The translations under genes were made by a program, and so were the position numbers. The notes under the pieces were generated by a model, which had not been told where the DNA came from, searched no databases, and saw only the letters and a list, made by a program, of their open reading frames with translations. This document shows positions 44,323 to 53,819 of a stretch of DNA of 64,000 nt, piece after piece. Position 1 is the first letter of the stretch, and every line of letters starts with the position of its first letter. The stretch comes from Ruminococcus flavefaciens 007c (lineage in GTDB: Bacteria > Bacillota > Clostridia > Oscillospirales > Ruminococcaceae), in NCBI RefSeq assembly GCF_000571935.1, contig NZ_ATAX01000037.1:1-64000 (forward strand), read 5' to 3'.

Positions 44323-45525
44323 ATGAAGCTTGAACCTATTGTTGTTTCCCTCCTTGATACTGATCTGTACAAATTCAATATGGATCAGGTAATATTCCAT
44401 AAGCACACAGATCTCTGCGGTCAGTACTACTTCAAATGCCGCAACAAGGGCGTTGTTTTCACTCCGGAAATGGTGCAGGAGATAAACGACCAGATAGATC
44501 ATCTTTGTTCACTCACCTTCAAAAAGGAAGAGCTGGACTATCTGCGCTCCATACGTTTCATAAAGGACGACTATGTTGAGTTCCTGAGATTATGGCACCC
44601 TATCCGCGATTACGTTACAGCCGAGCTTGACGCAAACGGCGAGCTGAATATCGTTGTGGACGGACCTCTGTTCTCGGCTATGCAGTTCGAGATATATCTC
44701 CTTGAAATAGTCAACGAGGTATACTTCCGCATGAAGTTCGATTACGAAAAGCTGAGAAAGTCTGCCGAGGAAAGACTTGATGCAAAGATAAAGGCACTGA
44801 ATGACGGTACCTATACCTTCAAGTTCGCTGAATTCGGCTGCCGCAGAAGACTTTCCCGAGAATGGGAGGACGTTGTGGTAAAGCGTCTTGTTACAGAGAC
44901 AAAGAGCTGCGTGGGAACTTCAAATGTTTACCTTGCAATGAAGTATAATGTTACTCCGATCGGTACATATGCCCATGAGTTCGTTCAGATGTACCAGGGA
45001 ATCGATTCCATTCCTCTTGCTTATACAAATCACTATGCCATGAAGGACTGGTATGATGAATATGACGGTGATAACGGTACAGCTCTGACGGATACTATCA
45101 CGACTGATCTTTTCCTGAAGGATTTCAATCGTTCCATGGTAAATAACTATACGGGAGTCCGCCATGACAGCGGTGATCCCTATGAGTGGGGAGAGAAGAT
45201 AATCGCACATTACAGAAAGTACGGCGTCGATCCCGCCACAAAACTGCTGCTGTTCAGTGACAGTCTTGATTTTGACAGGGCTCAGAAGCTCCACGAGTAT
45301 TTCTGCAGCAAGTCAAAGGTATCCTTCGGTATAGGTACATTCTGCTCCAATGATACAGAGGAGGACGCTCTCAACATCGTCATCAAGCTGCAGTATGTAA
45401 ACGGACGTCCGGTAGCAAAGCTTTCGGATACTCCCGGAAAGGCTATGTGCAGAGATGAAGAGTACCTCGAGTACCTCAAGAGTTCTGTGGAGTTCAGACT
45501 GAAAAGAGAACAAGACAAAAAATAA
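44323..45525 (+). CDS. pncB: nicotinate phosphoribosyltransferase
   Basis: 400 residues, of usual length for the PncB family. The N-terminus (LLDTDLYKFNMDQVIFHKH) and the segments CRRRLSRE, VGTSNVYLAMKYN, GTYAHEFVQMYQG, and GVRHDSGDPYEWGEK are typical. It makes nicotinate mononucleotide from nicotinate and PRPP, using ATP. With pncA it forms the Preiss-Handler entry to NAD. Confidence 0.95.
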   Translation: MKLEPIVVSLLDTDLYKFNMDQVIFHKHTDLCGQYYFKCRNKGVVFTPEMVQEINDQIDHLCSLTFKKEELDYLRSIRFIKDDYVEFLRLWHPIRDYVTAELDANGELNIVVDGPLFSAMQFEIYLLEIVNEVYFRMKFDYEKLRKSAEERLDAKIKALNDGTYTFKFAEFGCRRRLSREWEDVVVKRLVTETKSCVGTSNVYLAMKYNVTPIGTYAHEFVQMYQGIDSIPLAYTNHYAMKDWYDEYDGDNGTALTDTITTDLFLKDFNRSMVNNYTGVRHDSGDPYEWGEKIIAHYRKYGVDPATKLLLFSDSLDFDRAQKLHEYFCSKSKVSFGIGTFCSNDTEEDALNIVIKLQYVNGRPVAKLSDTPGKAMCRDEEYLEYLKSSVEFRLKREQDKK

Positions 45526-45552
45526 TTTATAGCTGGTTAAATCCTTTACCCG

Positions 45553-45579
45553 CCCGAAGCAGTTCTGCACTGCTTCGGG
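45553..45579 (+). terminator. hairpin after pncB
   Basis: A 10-bp perfect stem (CCCGAAGCAG with CTGCTTCGGG) with a 7-nt loop but no T run; possibly a terminator or a 3' stabilising hairpin. Confidence 0.55.
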
Positions 45580-45699
45580 GCATACTTATACCTGCATATC
45601 GTAGAGTTAACAGAATATTTACAATCTTATCCGCACCTTTTGTGCTCTGATACGTTATAATTAATATCAGAAAAAATATTCCGAAAAGGAGGATGATTT

Positions 45700-47427
45700 A
45701 TGAAACTGAAGACAAAGCTGCTGACCATTCTGACAGAGGCTGTAATGATTACTTCCGCAGCAGCTCCGTCCCTCACGGAGGCTTATGCTGAGGAAATTTC
45801 CACAGGCAATATCCGTGCGGCGGATTATACGGAAGACTACAGCGTGGATAGTTTTCCCGACTGGGTGCCATCAGACTTCGCATCGGCTGTTGAATTCGGT
45901 AATAAATACGGTGAAGTGCTGATCAAGGACGGTTATATCTGCTGTGTTCACAGAATGAAGGATAACGGTCGGGGCCTTACGAAAAGTATAAGTTCTGTCA
46001 ATACGGTCAATTACAATGAGCAGGAAAACTTTCAGGTTCTTGATAAAACATTATGTTTCCCGACTTATGATGAGAATACGGAAGGCTCCTACGAAGAATA
46101 TCTTGCACAGCTGAAAAAGCTTGGTGTGAGTGAAAGAGATATGGAATATGTTGATAAGAGTATCTGTTACGGTGTCGATGTATTCAAGCCCGCGAATTCT
46201 ATATTAATCAACCTTGCATGGACTGACGATATTGATTCGCCTTATACGGCAAATGCTGATAATTGCAGAAGTTTCATATTTATCTGTGATGAAAACGGAG
46301 ACATCACAGAGAAGGACGAGTGGGGATGGATTCCAGACAGCATTACCGAGGCAAGGGAATACATAGAAAACAATGGAGTGGTTTCGATACACGGTAAATA
46401 CATCGTTTTCTGTTTCGTTACAAGCGCCTGCAGCTTTGAGACTTCTCAGGAGGGAGTTCCCGAGATCCGCAAGAGCAAGGAGTATAATATTGGCTCTCAT
46501 GCGGTAATGCCTATGCTGGGTGAAAAAAATGCAAGGATAATCCTATATGAAGCTTCAAAGCCCGGAACAGCTACTTTGAAGTTGAATTACAGTGGCGGTG
46601 CAAGCAAGTACGAGCCTCAGAGAGAGAACGAGTATTCATTCAGCTTTGATGTTGATCTTATGCCAAGCTTCATCGGTAAGGAGGAATGTGACAAGCCCGT
46701 TCTTGGAGACTGCAATGGCGACGGTGTATTCGGTATTTCCGACGTTGTGCATTTCCAGAAGTGGATGATCGGCGCAGTTTCTCTTAAAAAAGCTGAAAAT
46801 GCTGATATGAATAAGGACGGAGAGCTTGACATATTCGATCTTATAAATATGAAAAAGCAGCTCATAAACGGAACCTCTGAGTTCAGCGGCATAGTGGCTG
46901 ATCCGAAGCCGATGCTTGCTGTAATCTACTTAAACCGTGCCTGGGGGCTGAGCAGGCGAGTAACTGTATACGATGAGAACGGAACAGGCTATTCATTGGA
47001 TCAGACAGCTTTTTCAAAGAATTCCGAAATTGATTTCGACGATTTTTACCCTGTAATGGGAGATAATACCGATTGGTACGACAAAATGAAGGCTGTTATG
47101 GAGTCGCCTTATGCTAAGAAGACAAGAATATCTGATGAGAGCACCATCAGGGCAAGAAAGATGTCTGCTGATATAGATAAATACGTTGGCAGTGAACTGG
47201 GCGAATTCATGGGAATGTACAATGATTACGGAATGAACCAATATTATCTTATCGGCAGCGGGAAGAATGGCGATCCTGAGTTTGTGAATTTCTTTGCTTA
47301 CGGTGATATGGCGGGTATAAGCACTAATAAGGAGCTTAAGGATTTTGCAAAGTATCTCGGTTATTCAAATGATATTATTGAATCATACCAGCTGACTTTT
47401 TTTAAATATAACAGCGCTGTAACATAA
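45700..47427 (+). CDS. secreted protein with an internal dockerin, unknown domains on both sides
   Basis: 575 residues. Signal peptide (about 1-30, cleavage after YAEE-like AYA). A ~300-residue unknown domain is followed by a dockerin at about 336-393: two calcium loops, GDCNGDGVFGISDVVHF and DMNKDGELDIFDLINM. A further ~180-residue unknown domain follows, with GDNTDWYDKMKAVM and many Tyr/Asp. Most enzymes carry the dockerin at one end; here it is internal. The dockerin would attach the protein to a cohesin scaffold. No glycoside hydrolase motif is visible. Ribosome site AAAAGGAGG before the ATG; a TATAAT at 45656-45661 has no good -35. Confidence 0.8.
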   Translation: MKLKTKLLTILTEAVMITSAAAPSLTEAYAEEISTGNIRAADYTEDYSVDSFPDWVPSDFASAVEFGNKYGEVLIKDGYICCVHRMKDNGRGLTKSISSVNTVNYNEQENFQVLDKTLCFPTYDENTEGSYEEYLAQLKKLGVSERDMEYVDKSICYGVDVFKPANSILINLAWTDDIDSPYTANADNCRSFIFICDENGDITEKDEWGWIPDSITEAREYIENNGVVSIHGKYIVFCFVTSACSFETSQEGVPEIRKSKEYNIGSHAVMPMLGEKNARIILYEASKPGTATLKLNYSGGASKYEPQRENEYSFSFDVDLMPSFIGKEECDKPVLGDCNGDGVFGISDVVHFQKWMIGAVSLKKAENADMNKDGELDIFDLINMKKQLINGTSEFSGIVADPKPMLAVIYLNRAWGLSRRVTVYDENGTGYSLDQTAFSKNSEIDFDDFYPVMGDNTDWYDKMKAVMESPYAKKTRISDESTIRARKMSADIDKYVGSELGEFMGMYNDYGMNQYYLIGSGKNGDPEFVNFFAYGDMAGISTNKELKDFAKYLGYSNDIIESYQLTFFKYNSAVT

Positions 47428-47474
47428 TTACATATTCATTTTCAAACAGGATTTTTCCATGATCTGAAAGCATA

Positions 47475-47515
47475 TGCAGGCAGTACTTCGTTAAGAGGTG
47501 CTGCCTGCACTTTTT
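47475..47515 (+). terminator. terminator of the dockerin protein gene
   Basis: A 9-bp stem (TGCAGGCAG with CTGCCTGCA) and 17-nt loop, followed by a T-rich tract. Confidence 0.75.
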
Positions 47516-47544
47516 ATACTGTGTCTGACTCTACGGAACGTGGA

Positions 47545-47573
47545 TTGACTCAGGGACTGCTGTGGGTTATAAT
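47545..47573 (+). promoter_or_regulatory. promoter of the XRE regulator gene
   Basis: TTGACT (47545-47550) and TATAAT (47568-47573) with a 17-bp spacer. Confidence 0.85.
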
Positions 47574-47623
47574 AGAGGTATGAGGTGCACGGGAGCAGGA
47601 TAAATACTATCAGAGGTGATATT

Positions 47624-48214
47624 ATGGATCAGATCAGAACAGGAGAGCTTATCAGACGGTTAAGAATGGAAATGAAGCTCACTCAGAAGGAGCTTGCTGA
47701 AAAACTGAGTGTAAGTGACAAGGCTGTATCAAAGTGGGAAAGCGGAAAGGGCTGCCCTGATATATCACTGCTTTACGGTCTTGCGGAGATATTTGGCACC
47801 GACATAAATGTGCTGCTTTCAGGAGAGCTGGAAAAAAATGAAAGTGAGAAAGGAAATATGAAAAAACTGAGATTTTATATATGCAGAAAATGCGGAAATA
47901 TCATAACCTCTACATCAGAGGCGGCGGTTACCTGCTGCGGCAGCAGGCTTACTGCGGAGGAGCCCAGAAAAGCTGACGAGAACGATGCCCTGGTGCTGGA
48001 GGACATAGGCGGAGAATGGGCTGTATCTTCATCTCATCCAATGACCAAGGAGCATTATATCTCCTTTGTGGCCTATGTCAGGGACAGCGCCGCAATGATA
48101 TATAAGATGTATCCCGAGTGGGATCTTCAGTTTATCATGCCGATGTACCGTTCGGGAAGGCTGCTGTGGTTCTGTACAGAGCACGGCCTGCTGTACCGTG
48201 ATATAAAGCCGTGA
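47624..48214 (+). CDS. XRE-family regulator fused to a desulfoferrodoxin-like domain
   Basis: 196 residues. The N-terminal helix-turn-helix (about 6-60: IRRLRMEMKLTQKELAEKLSVSDKAVSKWESGKG) is typical XRE. After a linker comes FYICRKCGNIIT ... VTCCGSRL, a four-Cys site like the rubredoxin-like iron site of desulfoferrodoxin, then SSSHPMTKEHYISFVAYV, similar to the superoxide reductase HPM..EHYI motif. A redox-sensing regulator is a reasonable inference. ATG 47624 has AGAGGTGAT upstream. Confidence 0.85.
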   Translation: MDQIRTGELIRRLRMEMKLTQKELAEKLSVSDKAVSKWESGKGCPDISLLYGLAEIFGTDINVLLSGELEKNESEKGNMKKLRFYICRKCGNIITSTSEAAVTCCGSRLTAEEPRKADENDALVLEDIGGEWAVSSSHPMTKEHYISFVAYVRDSAAMIYKMYPEWDLQFIMPMYRSGRLLWFCTEHGLLYRDIKP

Positions 48215-48230
48215 AGATCAAACAGCACTG

Positions 48231-48266
48231 AAAGGCACTTCTGATATTCAGAAGTGTCTTTTTATC
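48231..48266 (+). terminator. terminator of the XRE regulator gene
   Basis: A 14-bp stem (AAAGGCACTTCTGA with TCAGAAGTGTCTTT, one G-U type mismatch), 3-nt loop and T run. Confidence 0.92.
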
Positions 48267-48278
48267 TGAAAAAGTATA

Positions 48279-48307
48279 TTGACCTTTATCCTGTAATCGT
48301 TTATAAT
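48279..48307 (+). promoter_or_regulatory. promoter of the GH9 gene
   Basis: TTGACC (48279-48284) and TATAAT (48302-48307) with a 17-bp spacer; leader of about 70 nt. Confidence 0.85.
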
Positions 48308-48384
48308 GTATTTGAACGGGGCGCACTGCGCGTATATTCCGTTGATATTCAGCTGACAAAACGTCAGGAACAGGAGGGAACAGT

Positions 48385-51381
48385 ATGAAAAAAGCTTCAT
48401 TGAAGCATCTTGAGCGCAGAATAATTGCTGCTTCCACAGCTGCAATAAGCATTGCAGCTTTTTCTCCGTCAATTGCAAATGCCGATTGTCTCGGGCAGAA
48501 TGATTTTGATAATGATGTGGGACTGCCGTGGCACATTGAATGCTCAGCACCCGCAGAGCAGAATTTCAATATCAGCGGCGGAAGCTATAATGTCACTATA
48601 CTTAATCCCGGAGGAAGCAGCAGAGGCGGAGTTTCAAGAGGGGACTGCTCTTTTGCTCACAGGAATATCCATATTGAAAAGAATCATAAATACAGGATAC
48701 ACTGGGAGGTAGAGGCTTCATGTGCGGGAGAGCTACATACCGAGATCAATTGTGCGGGTACGGATTACGGTGCGGATGAAGATGATTATTTTGAGGGCGT
48801 ATGGCAGAACAACAGCGAATCATGGAATAGGGGCTGGGATAATGTCAGGATCAACAAGGGGAAAAACTCTTTTGACTGTGAATTTGTTGCCGAAAAGACA
48901 TTGGAAAATGCAGAATGGGTATTCCATTACGGCGGAGCAGGCACCTATCAGTCCATGGATTGTTTCCCCGAGGGTACAAGTCTTAAATTCGATAATCTTA
49001 CCTTGGAATGTGATACCTGCGGAGATACATTCAAGAGCAGAAAGGTCACTCCGTGTCTGTGGAATCCATCAACTGATCTGGGTATAGTTAAGCCGAAGAA
49101 CAATATCAGGCTGAATCATTTGGGTTATTATCCCACATCTCAGAAAAATGCCACATATGCCGTATCGGAGATGCTGTCAGATCCTGTTGATTTCTTCATT
49201 GAGGACGGATACGGAATGGTCGTTTACAGAGGCAAGGGCAAGCCCCTTGGATTTGACAAGGAGGCAGGGGAATATTGTCAGATACTGGATTTTTCAGAAC
49301 TGAAAACTCCGGGAAGGTATTATATTTTTGTGGGAGATGGTGAAGGGAATATAGGTGGTTTTGCGAATATCAGCCATGAATTCACCATAGGCAATGATAT
49401 TTATGACGGTCTACTCAGAGATGCGATGAATTACTACTATCAGAACCGTTCTGGAATGGATGTTAAAAAGCAGTACATCACATCGGATACTTCAGATAAC
49501 AAACTTTATCATAAAGCCTTCAATGAAAAGGACGAGGCTTTTGTGCAGGAGAGCTGGCAAAGGTCGTATGATAAACGGTATAACGGTTCGAAGCTGTGTA
49601 ATATAGACGTTACGGGAGGCTGGTATACAAGTTCCAACTTCTCAAAGAACGTGATAACAGGTGCAAATGCTGTCTGGCTTCTTCAGAATATGTACGAGAG
49701 ATCAAAGGTAAAGGGTATGGACAGCAAATGGAAGGACAATCAGTCCATGCTGATACCTCAGGAGTATGATGTATACGACAGCGGAATAAACGGTACTGGG
49801 ACTCCCGATGTTCTTGACGAGGCAAGATACGAGCTTGAATGGATGTTCGGGATGATAGTTGATCCGGAAAAGGATAAAATATGGGGAGATACCTGTGCGG
49901 ATATGGTATATCACGAGGTAAACGATCACAGATACTGCGGAGTGTATGATATTGATCCCTTGTCATATCAGAATGATGAGGAGATAGTCCGCATAGTAAG
50001 ACCGCCCACATATGCTGCTACCTTTGATATGATAGCCTGTGCAGCACAGGCTTCACGTCTGTGGAATGGTATTGACGACGCATTTGCGGACAGGTGTCTT
50101 GAACAAGCTGAAAAGTCATGGAAGGCATTATTTGAAAAACGCAGTAAATGGTATATGGTCAGAAATTCCTGGGAACGAGATCCTCAGTTTGCGCCCGATA
50201 TGTTTTATGTATACAGCGAAGTATATGGCGATACCGATGTTATGGATGAGGCATACCGTGCAGCCTGCGAGCTGTTCTCCACCACAGGTAATAAGGAATA
50301 CTATGACTTCCTGAAGGATTACGACGCAAACGGCGAGGATAATGAACACAAAAAGGCCTTTGATATTCGACTGGCTGATGAAAAATCAAATTCTCATTTC
50401 AATGCTTTTGATAATACCAGCATCTCGTCTATGGGCACACTGACTCTTATGCTCAGTGATAATACACCTGCTGAGGACAAGAAAGTTATCTCGGAAAATA
50501 TCCGTAAAGCAGCAGATATGCTGATCAGCAGGGAAAACAGTTCTGCAAACGCTATGGGTGTTCCGTATCGGCAGTTTTTTAAGGATGAAACTACCGGTAT
50601 CGGAGAAGGTTTTTGCGGGTATGAATACGGTTCAAATTCTTTAGTTGCAGATAATGCCGTTATAATGGCCTATGCTTACGATCTGGACAGAGATGTGAAG
50701 TACATGAACGGCGTTACTGCGGCTATGGACTATCTCTTTGGCAGGAACGGTCTCGGTGTATCCTATATCACGGGATACGGTCCGTACAATGTAAGCAATC
50801 CTGCTCACAGATACTGGAAAAAAGAGATAGATCATTCTTATCCCAAGGCTCCCGCAGGCGTAATGGTAGGCGGTCCGAATTCAGGAGTCGAAGACGTTTA
50901 TGTGGGCGGTCTGGGGATTAGAAGAGGGGATCTGGCTCCACAGAAATGCTATGTCGATTCTGTGGAAGCGTGGTCTGTTAATGAGACTTCTCCTTTCTGG
51001 CAGGCAGCCCTCGTATGGAATGTATCCTTCCTTGATGACGAAATGAGCGGAGAAACTCCCGTAACAACAACTTCCGTCACTACAGTCACATCAACGGCCA
51101 TAACTGTCACAACGACTTCTTCCACCCATGGATCTGCTGTAAAGTACGGCGACGCCAACTGCGACGGAAATGTTGATTTGTCCGATGCTATCCTTATAAT
51201 GCAGGCACTCGCAAATCCCGATAAATACGGTATCGGCGGCACTGCGGAAAAGGCTCTTACCGATCAGGGGAGACTCAATGCAGATGTGGATCCTTCCGTC
51301 AGCGGACTTACAGGAGATGATGCTCTGCGTATCCAGCTTTTCCTCATAAATAAGGTCAGCTCACTTTATCCCGAAGCATAA
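48385..51381 (+). CDS. GH9 cellulase-like protein with CBM4-type module and dockerin; catalytic base motif degenerate
   Basis: 998 residues. Signal peptide (about 1-33), a CBM4/CBM9-type beta module (about 38-210), an Ig-like cellulase N-terminal domain (about 232-335, IRLNHLGYYP), the GH9 barrel (about 340-880), a Thr-rich linker (about 893-915) and a dockerin (about 921-997, GDANCDGNVDLSDAILIMQ). GH9 landmarks are present: DVLDEARYELEWMFGM, PPTYAATFDMIACAAQ, YVDSVEAWSVNE with the general acid Glu867. But the base motif, normally GGWYDAGDYGK, reads GGWYTSSNFSK (Trp413, Thr415, Asn418), so both conserved Asp are lost. The protein may be an inactive or altered GH9. Confidence 0.9.
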   Translation: MKKASLKHLERRIIAASTAAISIAAFSPSIANADCLGQNDFDNDVGLPWHIECSAPAEQNFNISGGSYNVTILNPGGSSRGGVSRGDCSFAHRNIHIEKNHKYRIHWEVEASCAGELHTEINCAGTDYGADEDDYFEGVWQNNSESWNRGWDNVRINKGKNSFDCEFVAEKTLENAEWVFHYGGAGTYQSMDCFPEGTSLKFDNLTLECDTCGDTFKSRKVTPCLWNPSTDLGIVKPKNNIRLNHLGYYPTSQKNATYAVSEMLSDPVDFFIEDGYGMVVYRGKGKPLGFDKEAGEYCQILDFSELKTPGRYYIFVGDGEGNIGGFANISHEFTIGNDIYDGLLRDAMNYYYQNRSGMDVKKQYITSDTSDNKLYHKAFNEKDEAFVQESWQRSYDKRYNGSKLCNIDVTGGWYTSSNFSKNVITGANAVWLLQNMYERSKVKGMDSKWKDNQSMLIPQEYDVYDSGINGTGTPDVLDEARYELEWMFGMIVDPEKDKIWGDTCADMVYHEVNDHRYCGVYDIDPLSYQNDEEIVRIVRPPTYAATFDMIACAAQASRLWNGIDDAFADRCLEQAEKSWKALFEKRSKWYMVRNSWERDPQFAPDMFYVYSEVYGDTDVMDEAYRAACELFSTTGNKEYYDFLKDYDANGEDNEHKKAFDIRLADEKSNSHFNAFDNTSISSMGTLTLMLSDNTPAEDKKVISENIRKAADMLISRENSSANAMGVPYRQFFKDETTGIGEGFCGYEYGSNSLVADNAVIMAYAYDLDRDVKYMNGVTAAMDYLFGRNGLGVSYITGYGPYNVSNPAHRYWKKEIDHSYPKAPAGVMVGGPNSGVEDVYVGGLGIRRGDLAPQKCYVDSVEAWSVNETSPFWQAALVWNVSFLDDEMSGETPVTTTSVTTVTSTAITVTTTSSTHGSAVKYGDANCDGNVDLSDAILIMQALANPDKYGIGGTAEKALTDQGRLNADVDPSVSGLTGDDALRIQLFLINKVSSLYPEA

Positions 51382-51395
51382 ATACAACGTATAGT

Positions 51396-51427
51396 AAAAA
51401 GCCGTTATTGCAGAATAACGGCTTTTT
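51396..51427. terminator. bidirectional terminator
   Basis: A 14-bp perfect stem when the A/T ends are counted (AAAAAGCCGTTATT with AATAACGGCTTTTT), 4-nt loop, T tracts on both strands. It separates the GH9 gene from the convergent nucleotidyltransferase gene. Confidence 0.93.
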
Positions 51428-51431
51428 CTTG

Positions 51432-52460
51432 TCATATTTCTTCTTTTACGGCTTTTTCGTTCACGTATATAGTGAATTCTCTTATTGCCTTATAGTCAGG
51501 GAGCTCAGGGAGATCTGTGTGTTCTCTGGCATAATCCAGCCGCTTTCGGTAATATTCGGTCAGCTCGGAAAATTCGGCAGCAGGCTGCCCGTTATCGTCA
51601 AGAAAGGCACCGTTACGTATTTTCATCAGCAGATCGTGCTCTTCAGCTCTGTATGTTATTATCTCGCCCTTTTCAAGGATGTCTGTACACATCATGTAAA
51701 GTCTTACAAGGTGCATCATATGTTTGCCAAGCTTATTGTGGACGACCGCATTATGGTTGCGCTTGCTGAGCTTTGCGTAATCGCGGACTATATCCGACAT
51801 TTGCCTCCACATATCCTTATAATCGCGGAGCGGATAGTGTCTGAGGTTTATATCCATGAAGATCTCGGTATCGAGCTCCGTATTGTCAGCTGTGTCTATG
51901 TAAAGCTTTATTGCGTCGTCAGGATAGTTGAAATACAGCTCCCTGAATCTCTCGGAAGCAAGCTCTATGCTGTTGAGTATATGCTGCTCCTGTATATTCT
52001 GTTCCGCAAGTCTTGCTGATTTGTTTTCGAGACGCCTTAACTGTGAATCAGCATAGCCGCTGAAGGAGATCACGGCTCTTCTGGATAGAAACATTTTCCG
52101 CCTTTCAAGCAGCTCCCTTCCAATATCTGTAAGGTACAGATAATGCTCAGGCTTCAGTCCAAGTATCTCAATGGTATTCGGGTTGCAGCCGGTGAGGAGC
52201 TTTATAAGCTTGGTGAAGGAATATACTGTGGTATCGGTTATTATATTGGTTACCTGTTCAAAGTTTTCTCCGCAGAGTATCTCGCTTTTGCTGTTGAGCG
52301 CACAGCCGCGTATATCAAGATCTGAGTTATCGGTCTCGGTGCCGTAGGCATGGGAGCCTCCCAGACCGAGAAGTATTATATTTCTGCCGAGATGCTCGTT
52401 ATTGCGCAGGAAATCATACTCAGAACCCTTTATTTTTTCTTTTATCTCTTCAAGCTTCAT
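51432..52460 (-). CDS. predicted nucleotidyltransferase (polymerase-beta superfamily)
   Basis: 342 residues, soluble. The catalytic motif GGSHAYGTETDNSDLDIRG (about residues 35-53) has the GS and DxD pattern of the polymerase-beta nucleotidyltransferase fold. The rest is helical, with a NPNTIEILGL segment typical of the YcgL-like group of stand-alone predicted transferases. It lies last in a minus-strand run after a CCA-adding enzyme, which suggests an RNA substrate; that is inference. ATG 52460 is 8 nt from GGGG; another ATG 2 nt from it is less likely. Confidence 0.8.
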   Translation of the reverse strand: MKLEEIKEKIKGSEYDFLRNNEHLGRNIILLGLGGSHAYGTETDNSDLDIRGCALNSKSEILCGENFEQVTNIITDTTVYSFTKLIKLLTGCNPNTIEILGLKPEHYLYLTDIGRELLERRKMFLSRRAVISFSGYADSQLRRLENKSARLAEQNIQEQHILNSIELASERFRELYFNYPDDAIKLYIDTADNTELDTEIFMDINLRHYPLRDYKDMWRQMSDIVRDYAKLSKRNHNAVVHNKLGKHMMHLVRLYMMCTDILEKGEIITYRAEEHDLLMKIRNGAFLDDNGQPAAEFSELTEYYRKRLDYAREHTDLPELPDYKAIREFTIYVNEKAVKEEI

Positions 52461-52465
52461 TATCA

Positions 52466-53818
52466 TTACCCCTTTATTTTCAAAACAGCTCTTGCGTAAG
52501 CAAGGCTCTGACGAAGCTGATCGTCTTTATCCAGTCCCGCCAGTCGGAGCTTATGTGCATAGCAGAGTATCTCCGAGAAGTCCTTTGAGGGCTTCAGACC
52601 TGCTTCAACGAGGTCTCTTCCCATAAGAAAGGGACGCTCCATTATCTCGCGGAATTTAGTATACCTCTGCATGAGAAATTCCTCTGTGTCGTCGCATTTA
52701 GGCAGCTTTCCCAGTCCGTCGCAGAGAGCAAGCTGTATGAGGTCGAAGGGCTCAGCCGAAGTATCAAAGAGCTTGTTTGTCTTTTTTAGTCTGGATCTTG
52801 CCCTTGCCATAGTATTAGGCTCCATGTGGAGCTCTGTCATGTTCAGAACATAGTCTATTAGCTTCGTTTCTGTTGTTATGCGTTCAAGAAATGCACGAAC
52901 CACAGGCAGACCTGCGGTCTCGTGTTCGTATGAATGGACAGTACCGTCCTCCGATACTGTGGTACAAACCGACTTGCCGAGGTCGTGGCAGAGCGCAGAC
53001 ATCATGAAGCCAAGAGGATATATGACCTTACTGCGCCTTTTGGCAGCTTCATCAAGCACCATCATCGTATGCGTCCATGCGTCGCCTTCCAGATGATACT
53101 CACGGTTCTGCTGAACACCGATAAGAGCTTTTACTTCGGGAAACCAGCAGTCAAGCTGTCCCATACGGCGAAGCTGCTCAAAGAATACCGACGGCCTTTC
53201 GGATCTGAGCAGGGCTTTTTCTGTTTCAATCATTATCCTTTCGGGAGCTATTGCTGAAATATCCGTATTGCGGCAAAGGCTTAAAGTCCCGGCCGCTATG
53301 TCAAATCCGAACCGTGCCGCAAACTGAGCTGCACGGAGCACTCTCAGGGGATCCTCCGCAAAGGTATTATCGTCAATATGACGTATGGTTTTGGAACGTA
53401 TATCATCAAGGCCTCCGAAATGGTCGGTGATCTCGCCTGTGATAACGTCCTTCATTAGGGAGTTCACAGTAAAGTCCCTGTGTCTGGCAGCCTCATATGT
53501 TCCCATGAACGGGTCGGAATTAATCGTAAGATCTCCGTGTACGCAGTCTGTTTTTCGTTCGGTTCTCGGAAGAGCGATATCAAGATCCAGTCCGCTCAGC
53601 CCGTATATCCCGAAGCTTTTTCCGTATTCCTGGCGCTTTCCAACAGAGTCGAGTATTTCTTCGGCTTTTTCCGCAGATATACCGTGTATCTCTATGTCGA
53701 TGTCCTTATTCTCTGTTCCGAGAATTTCATCACGGACACATCCGCCCACAAAATATACTTTTCCGCCCAGCTTTTCCACCCTTTCAGCTATCAGCCTTGC
53801 GGCTTCAGGATCTGTCAT
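52466..53818 (-). CDS. cca: CCA-adding tRNA nucleotidyltransferase with HD domain
   Basis: 450 residues. The head domain has VYFVGGCVRDEILG and DIDIEIHG (the catalytic DxD), followed by LDIALPRTERK, RRDFTVN and RAAQFAARFGFDI. A C-terminal HD domain has CHDLGK. This is the class II tRNA nucleotidyltransferase family with HD domain, which adds or repairs the 3' CCA of tRNA. ATG 53818 follows AGGAGTAAT. It is sandwiched in an operon with two WYL regulators, opposite an rtcB gene. The cell may carry another general copy elsewhere. Confidence 0.9.
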   Translation of the reverse strand: MTDPEAARLIAERVEKLGGKVYFVGGCVRDEILGTENKDIDIEIHGISAEKAEEILDSVGKRQEYGKSFGIYGLSGLDLDIALPRTERKTDCVHGDLTINSDPFMGTYEAARHRDFTVNSLMKDVITGEITDHFGGLDDIRSKTIRHIDDNTFAEDPLRVLRAAQFAARFGFDIAAGTLSLCRNTDISAIAPERIMIETEKALLRSERPSVFFEQLRRMGQLDCWFPEVKALIGVQQNREYHLEGDAWTHTMMVLDEAAKRRSKVIYPLGFMMSALCHDLGKSVCTTVSEDGTVHSYEHETAGLPVVRAFLERITTETKLIDYVLNMTELHMEPNTMARARSRLKKTNKLFDTSAEPFDLIQLALCDGLGKLPKCDDTEEFLMQRYTKFREIMERPFLMGRDLVEAGLKPSKDFSEILCYAHKLRLAGLDKDDQLRQSLAYARAVLKIKG

Positions 53819-53819
53819 A

